Of a stretch of 64,000 bases of DNA, positions 59,642-64,000 are shown one piece after another. The stretch is from the NCBI RefSeq assembly GCF_006124995.1, contig NZ_QEWN01000008.1, forward strand, positions 1 through 64,000, given 5' to 3'. Made by a program: the position numbers and the translations under genes. Position 1 is the first letter of the stretch. Each line of letters begins with the position of its first letter. The DNA is from Vibrio sp. Hep-1b-8 (lineage in GTDB: Bacteria; Pseudomonadota; Gammaproteobacteria; Enterobacterales; Vibrionaceae). The notes under the pieces are model-generated. The model did not search any database. It was not told the DNA's origin and saw nothing but the letters and a program-made list of their open reading frames with translations.

Positions 59642-61513
59642 CTAGCGCCAGTCGCCTCTTAGTGTCGAGACCTTTTCAAACATCGTCTCCGTAGACGCTG
59701 ATTTAGGGTCAACCGGCTCACCCACTTCAATTTCAATCTTTGACCAAAATCGCGTTGGTAACCCTTTACAGGCTGCCCCTTTATGACGGCTGAAGTAACT
59801 TCCCCACATGCCCTTTAGCGCAATAGGAATGACAGGAACAGGGCTACGTTTGAGGATCAGATCCATACCGCGCATAAATGGATTCATCTCACCATTGGAG
59901 GTCAAGCGACCTTCGGGGAAGATACAGACAATGTGTCCTTCGGCCAGTGCCTGCTCCACTTCTGAAAATGCTCTTACTATTGAGCGGCGATTAGTTGCCG
60001 AAATGGGAATAACTCCCGCGCGCTTGAGAAAACGGCGCAAAGGAGGTGTATTGGCATAATCTTCTTCCATTACAAATCGAATGAGCCTTGGACAAACGGC
60101 GCTGAGCAACAAAGCATCCATATAGCTGACATGGTTGCAAACCAGTAGAGCGCCCTGTTTATCTGGCAAATTATGCAGATTCTTATGGGTCACTCGGTAC
60201 ATGGTGTGAGTAAGTATCCAGACTAGAAAGCGGACGACAAAGATAGGGACTTGAGAAAACAGGTAAGTCGCCACCAACATGTTGAGTACCGCCAGCAGCA
60301 AGAATAACTGAGGAATAGAAAGGCCAATAACAGATAGGCAAATAATTCCTAGAATGGCACTACCGACCATAAATAGAGAGTTGTAAATGTTGAGTGCGGC
60401 AATAACCTGTGCCCGTTGATCGACTTTTGCTCGTTGTTGCATCAGCGCATATAGTGGGACGATAAAGACACCGCCAGAAGCACCAAGCAGAAATAGGTAT
60501 GCAAATACTGGCCACAAAGGTTGGTATGCCACAAAGTCTGAAAAATGAGCAAATTCTGGTAACTGTTGTGGAACCGCTAACGCCATTAATGCGCCAAACA
60601 CGGTGATCCCAAAACTGCCGAGCGGCACGATACCAACTTCAATACGATGGTTTGAGAGTTTGTCGCACGCTAGCGAACCTAGCGCAATACCTATGGAAAA
60701 GAGCGCAAGTAAAAATGAGACGGCACTTTCACTGCCATTAAGGTAGATCTTAGTGAAGTTAGGAAATTGGGTCAGGTATGCCGCGCCCAGAAACCAAAAC
60801 CAACTGATCGCCATTAATGAGCGGAAGATTGTCTGATCTGATTTGGCGATGGCGATGGTTTGTTTGGTTTGCTTGATTGGTTGCCAACGGAACTCGAGCG
60901 TTGGCGCACTGGCAGGCGCTACAGGAATAGAACGGCTCGCGAGGTAGCCAAGCAGCGCGAAGATAACGACGGACGCTGCCGCGATGTATTTGGCGCTTTC
61001 AGAAGAGGCGATAACCCCCGCTCCAAGAGTGCCGATTAAAATCGCGAGAAATGTGCCGGTTTCGACTAAAGCGTTGCCTGGGACTAACTCATTGGGTTTG
61101 AGTTGCTGAGGCAGAAGCGCATATTTTACCGGACCGAAAAACGCAGATTGCGTACCCATCAAGAACAGCAGTATCAGCAGTATAGTGTAACTTTCGGTGA
61201 TAAAGCCGATTGCCCCTAAACACATGATGCCGATCTCAGCGAGTTTAACCTTGCGAATAAACCAAGATTTCTCATATTTGTCAGCCAATACACCCGCGGA
61301 GGCTGAAAAAAGGAAAAAGGGCAGAATAAACAGACCTGCCGCGAGATTGATGAATAAATCACTGGAAATGGGTAAGGTACCTGCGCCAGCAAAAGCGACG
61401 AACAGCAGCAGAACATTTTTAAAAATGTTGTCGTTGAAAGCGCCGAAAAACTGTGTGACGAAATAAGGCAGAAATCGTTTCTGCCTTAGTAAAGAGCTTT
61501 GGCTATCAGACAT
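59642..61513 (-). CDS. MFS transporter fused to a PlsC-type acyltransferase
   Basis: 623 residues. The first 410 form an MFS module of the LplT lysophospholipid-flippase type (FFGAFNDNIFKNVLLLFVAF at 17-36, then about twelve helices). The C-terminal part (about 430-623) is a glycerophosphate-type acyltransferase. It has the catalytic NHVSYMDALLLS motif (H-x4-D, near 458) and FPEGRLTSNGEMNPF (near 528). In Aas-type proteins a third, acyl-ACP-synthetase domain follows; here it is absent. The protein probably flips lysophospholipids and re-acylates them. It is co-transcribed with the TetR regulator 24 bases upstream. Confidence 0.85.
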   Translation of the reverse strand: MSDSQSSLLRQKRFLPYFVTQFFGAFNDNIFKNVLLLFVAFAGAGTLPISSDLFINLAAGLFILPFFLFSASAGVLADKYEKSWFIRKVKLAEIGIMCLGAIGFITESYTILLILLFLMGTQSAFFGPVKYALLPQQLKPNELVPGNALVETGTFLAILIGTLGAGVIASSESAKYIAAASVVIFALLGYLASRSIPVAPASAPTLEFRWQPIKQTKQTIAIAKSDQTIFRSLMAISWFWFLGAAYLTQFPNFTKIYLNGSESAVSFLLALFSIGIALGSLACDKLSNHRIEVGIVPLGSFGITVFGALMALAVPQQLPEFAHFSDFVAYQPLWPVFAYLFLLGASGGVFIVPLYALMQQRAKVDQRAQVIAALNIYNSLFMVGSAILGIICLSVIGLSIPQLFLLLAVLNMLVATYLFSQVPIFVVRFLVWILTHTMYRVTHKNLHNLPDKQGALLVCNHVSYMDALLLSAVCPRLIRFVMEEDYANTPPLRRFLKRAGVIPISATNRRSIVRAFSEVEQALAEGHIVCIFPEGRLTSNGEMNPFMRGMDLILKRSPVPVIPIALKGMWGSYFSRHKGAACKGLPTRFWSKIEIEVGEPVDPKSASTETMFEKVSTLRGDWR

Positions 61514-61537
61514 TAGTGATCCTTAACATTTAGGATG

Positions 61538-62128
61538 TTACCAATTAGTCAGGTAGTTTGAGAGCAAATTCTCGATCAACTCCTTGCCATCGATAGGCTG
61601 ATCGCTGAAGAACTTGTCATCGACGCTTAGTAGCGTAATACCGTGCACACCTGACCAAAGCACGCGACTTGCTTTTAGCACATCGGCTTCACTGCGATGA
61701 GGGGCAAGTGCTTGTAACAGGTGTTCTAGCATACCAGTCATGGCATTAATTCGTTGTGCTTGCCACTCCGGCAGCGTCTCGCCATTCATATTGTGCTCGA
61801 AGATAAGTTGCCAACGATTTGGGTGGCGAAGTGCAAAGTCATGATAGCAATAGGCCAGTTCGTATAGTGCTGACTGGTTATCTTTGCTGCCGTTAACGAC
61901 ATGGTTGGCTTCAGATGATAGCTCGTCTAAGGTCTGCGCTACGACATGCAATAACAGTAAATTGTAGTTTCCGAACACATTGACCAGTGTACTCGGTACA
62001 TAACCAATCATGGTTGCGATCTTACGCAAGCTAAGCTCATGATACGAATTGGTCGTGAGAAACGCCTTTACCGTTGATAATGTAAGGGCGATGAGTTCTT
62101 CGCGAGTGTGATCGTTTCTTCTTGCCAT
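61538..62128 (-). CDS. TetR-family transcriptional regulator
   Basis: 196 residues with an N-terminal helix-turn-helix (LIALTLSTVKAFL ... ELSLRKIATMIGYVPSTLVNVFG, about 14-50) and a ligand-binding C-terminal domain with WQLIFEHNMNGE in the middle. I start it at ATG 62128 (MARRNDHTREEL); an upstream frame would add 35 residues and cross a palindromic operator. First gene of a two-gene unit with the MFS-acyltransferase fusion, which it probably regulates together with itself. Confidence 0.82.
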   Translation of the reverse strand: MARRNDHTREELIALTLSTVKAFLTTNSYHELSLRKIATMIGYVPSTLVNVFGNYNLLLLHVVAQTLDELSSEANHVVNGSKDNQSALYELAYCYHDFALRHPNRWQLIFEHNMNGETLPEWQAQRINAMTGMLEHLLQALAPHRSEADVLKASRVLWSGVHGITLLSVDDKFFSDQPIDGKELIENLLSNYLTNW

Positions 62129-62144
62129 GGTGAATAATCTAAAA

Positions 62145-62157
62145 TGAACATTGTTCA
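62145..62157 (-). promoter_or_regulatory. Palindromic operator of the TetR regulator
   Basis: TGAACATTGTTCA is a perfect palindrome around a single central base, 17-29 bases before the regulator's start codon. The position fits autorepression. Confidence 0.6.
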
Positions 62158-62321
62158 ATATTCTAATGAGCCAATGCCTATAGCGCAACTTTGCTAAGGA
62201 CAATTTGCAATATTCTGATACATGTCGCGCCAACGTTTTTGTATGAATCTAGTTCCGCTGAGGGTAAGATGCCATAATAAATAAAAATTCAATACCTCGA
62301 TACGAACTTGAAAGGAAGAAT

Positions 62322-63200
62322 ATGAAACGGCTCTTTTCTCTCGTTGCTCTACTTATGGTCTCAGTGGCTATCACGCCGATTGCCGAGGCAAAGAAGTTAG
62401 GTGGCGGAAAATCGTTCGGCAAAAGTCTTAAAACTGCGCCTGCGCCAAAACAGCAACAACAAAACACCAATACTATTGGTAAAGATCAAACAACTAAGAC
62501 TCAAAGCTCAACCAAGAAAGGCTTGATGGGCGGCCTACTTGGTGGCTTGTTAGCTGGTGGACTGCTTGCTGCCTTCTTTGGTGGTGCATTTGAAGGTATC
62601 CAATTCATGGATATCTTGATCATCGGTTTGATTGCTTTTGTTATCTTCAAACTTATGCGTGGCATGCTTGGGGCAAAGCAGGGCAGTATGAATCAGCATC
62701 GTCAGCAGCCTGCATTCGGAGGTTCTGCGCCTAAATTTGAACAACCAAATGTACATAATTTCGAGCAGCCTCAGTCAGGTGCACAAAGCGGTGGTTTTGG
62801 TTTTGGTACTCAGAGTGATGTTCCTCATAACTACCCACCGGGTTTTGACCAAGCGGCCTTTATCAATGGATCTCGTGAACACTACCGTATCCTTCAAGGT
62901 GCTTGGAACCACAACCAGTTAGATACGATTGAAGAGTATGTTTCTCCAAGCTTATTTGAAGATCTGAAATCAGAACGTAAGAAACTCGGTGGAGAGCAAC
63001 ATACCGATGTGATGTATGTTGATGCTGAAATCGTGCGTGCGGATTATGATGCAAGCAAAGCGCAACTAAGCTTACAGTTTAGTGGTCGTTACCGTGACTC
63101 AGTAGAAGGTATTGAAGAGAACATCGAAGATATCTGGCACTTAGAGCGTGATTTAACCACACCAAATGCGCCATGGCTAATCGTTGGTATTCAAGGCTAA
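62322..63200 (+). CDS. Tim44-domain membrane protein
   Basis: 292 residues. A signal-like N-terminus (MKRLFSLVALLMVSVAITPIAEA, 1-23) is followed by a Gln/Lys-rich linker. A glycine-rich hydrophobic region holds two helices (LMGGLLGGLLAGGLLAAFFG, about 68-87, and ILIIGLIAFVIFKLM, about 98-112). The C-terminal Tim44-like domain (about 170-292: AFINGSREHYRILQGAWNH ... NIEDIWHLERDL) completes it. Its role in bacteria is not known. Single gene with its own terminator. Confidence 0.85.
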   Translation: MKRLFSLVALLMVSVAITPIAEAKKLGGGKSFGKSLKTAPAPKQQQQNTNTIGKDQTTKTQSSTKKGLMGGLLGGLLAGGLLAAFFGGAFEGIQFMDILIIGLIAFVIFKLMRGMLGAKQGSMNQHRQQPAFGGSAPKFEQPNVHNFEQPQSGAQSGGFGFGTQSDVPHNYPPGFDQAAFINGSREHYRILQGAWNHNQLDTIEEYVSPSLFEDLKSERKKLGGEQHTDVMYVDAEIVRADYDASKAQLSLQFSGRYRDSVEGIEENIEDIWHLERDLTTPNAPWLIVGIQG

Positions 63201-63225
63201 TACCGATACCTAACCGTTAAAGTTT

Positions 63226-63256
63226 AACGCCCAAGCTCATAGCTTGGGCGTTTTTG
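63226..63256 (+). terminator. Terminator of the Tim44-domain gene
   Basis: 12-base arms AACGCCCAAGCT and AGCTTGGGCGTT with a CAT loop and TTT following, 26 bases after the stop. Confidence 0.92.
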
Positions 63257-63325
63257 TATTGTCTAAAGCTGTCAATGCTTGGTAGTATTTTTAGCCTAGC
63301 TAAAAATCATACTAAGGTAAGTAAA

Positions 63326-63646
63326 GTGGCTGAATTTAAATACAAAAACCTCACTCAAGAGCAGCAAGACAAACTGGATGCTGCGGCTTTTCGTCGTTTA
63401 CTCGCGCATCTAGATGACAACAAAGACGTACAAAACATCGATTTAATGATTCTGGCTGGTTTCTGCCGTAACTGTTTCAGCAAATGGTACAAGGCTGAAG
63501 CAGATACCCAAGGTATCGATCTCGATATCGATGATGCACGTGAACGCGTTTATGGCATGACTTACGATGAGTGGAAACAAAACCACCAGCCAAAAGCAAC
63601 GCCTGAGCAGCTAGCTGCGTTTGAAGCGCGCCAAAACAAGGGTTAA
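63326..63646 (+). CDS. DUF1244-family protein
   Basis: 106 residues from GTG 63326 (VAEFKYKNLTQEQQDKL), with AAGG about ten bases upstream; longer starts would run into the preceding terminator region. The conserved core is FRRLLAHLDDNKDVQNIDLM and AGFCRNCFSKWYKAEAD, with the CRNC pair. Function unknown; the family is widespread in marine proteobacteria. Single gene. Confidence 0.88.
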   Translation: MAEFKYKNLTQEQQDKLDAAAFRRLLAHLDDNKDVQNIDLMILAGFCRNCFSKWYKAEADTQGIDLDIDDARERVYGMTYDEWKQNHQPKATPEQLAAFEARQNKG

Positions 63647-63663
63647 TCAACCTGAGTGAATAC

Positions 63664-63704
63664 AAAAAAGCCCCGTTACTCGTAGAGTGAACGGGGCTTT
63701 GACT
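63664..63704. terminator. Bidirectional terminator
   Basis: Arms AAAGCCCCGTT and AACGGGGCTTT, with an inner ACTC/GAGT pairing and A/T flanks, lie between two convergent genes. Confidence 0.9.
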
Positions 63705-63723
63705 TTTATCGTATTAGGTTAGC

Positions 63724-64000
63724 TTAATTGGCCAGTGACCTCGAATTCTTCAAGTTTGGCTATGTATGGCTGAAGGTCACCGATGTTCTCTTCAACCCAC
63801 TCGGCGTTGTAGTATGTATCTAAATAACGTTCACCGCTGTCACACAGTAGCGTCACAATCGAACCTTTTTCACCACGGGCTTTCATTTCGCAGGCTAGCT
63901 GGAGTACACCGTATAAGTTTGTACCAGTTGATGCCCCGACCTTACGACCTAGGATTTTTTCTAGCCAGTGCGCCGTTGCGACGGATGCTGCGTCAGGAAT
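63724..64000 (-). CDS. Cysteine synthase-like PLP enzyme, 3' part
   Basis: The last 92 codons of a minus-strand gene that continues beyond the window. VGASTGTNLYGVLQLACEM and SIVTLLCDSGERYLDTYYN are typical of the C-terminal half of O-acetylserine sulfhydrylase/cystathionine beta-synthase-type fold II enzymes, including the serine that binds the pyridine nitrogen (CDSGERY). The part seen cannot tell CysK, CysM and related subgroups apart. Confidence 0.85.

Noticed and set aside
1..64000. CRISPR arrays, tRNA and rRNA genes
   Set aside because: No regularly spaced repeats, cloverleaf-like sequences or rRNA stretches were seen on reading the intergenic regions.

Overview
The window looks like a chromosomal segment of a Vibrio (Vibrionaceae, Gammaproteobacteria). 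The gene order matches the Vibrio core as I remember it: rne/rluC/yceF, then yceD-rpmF-plsX-fabHDG-acpP-fabF-pabC-mltG-tmk-holB-tatD, ptsG, pykA, mlc, cheV, sohB, alaA/yfbR and menFDHBCE. Proteins such as CheV, RNase E, rhombosortase and the standalone dGTPase also read as Vibrio-like. No tRNA, rRNA or CRISPR array was recognised.

Layout. (1) 1-7.0 kb is an accessory defence locus. It holds the end of a probable IS630-family element, an hsdR gene that has lost its N-terminal part at that junction, an OLD-like ATPase/TOPRIM-like gene embedded in the operon, hsdM, hsdS, and a decayed remnant of a further gene with a GAGAS motif. (2) 7.1-10 kb holds a periplasmic e(P4)-type phosphatase and a SulP anion transporter. 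(3) 10.2-26.1 kb is the housekeeping block: RNase E with a structured leader, pseudouridine synthase, Maf, ribosomal protein L32, fatty-acid synthesis, and the pabC-mltG-tmk-holB-tatD operon. (4) 26.5-34.1 kb covers glucose uptake and glycolysis control (ptsG, pykA, mlc) with an outer-membrane barrel, a tiny YnhF protein, a patatin and cheV interspersed. (5) 34.2-39.4 kb is the LexA-controlled imuA-imuB-dnaE2 mutasome. (6) 39.5-44.4 kb has yciK, sohB, an unknown small gene under a possible palindromic operator, and an orphan ascorbate-type PTS (IIB-IIC-IIA). (7) 44.5-50.9 kb has rhlE, rhombosortase, tapT, a dGTPase with known anti-phage relatives, a deletion scar, yfbR and alaA. (8) 51-58.3 kb is the complete menaquinone operon menFDHBCE. 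(9) 58.4-64 kb has a small membrane protein, a YeiH-family exporter, an MFS-acyltransferase fusion behind a TetR regulator with a palindromic operator, a Tim44-domain protein, a DUF1244 protein and the 3' end of a cysteine-synthase-like gene.

How the genes work together. The type I locus probably no longer cleaves DNA, because HsdR lacks the expected nuclease domain and Walker A motif, but HsdM and HsdS look intact. It could act as a solitary methylation system, with the embedded ATPase as an extra defence module. The plsX-fab-acpP block feeds membrane lipid synthesis. Mlc is the expected repressor of ptsG. Two decayed loci stand out: the start-less remnant after hsdS, and a fused pair of gene tails between dgt and yfbR that looks like the scar of one deletion through a divergent LysR/efflux-pump pair.
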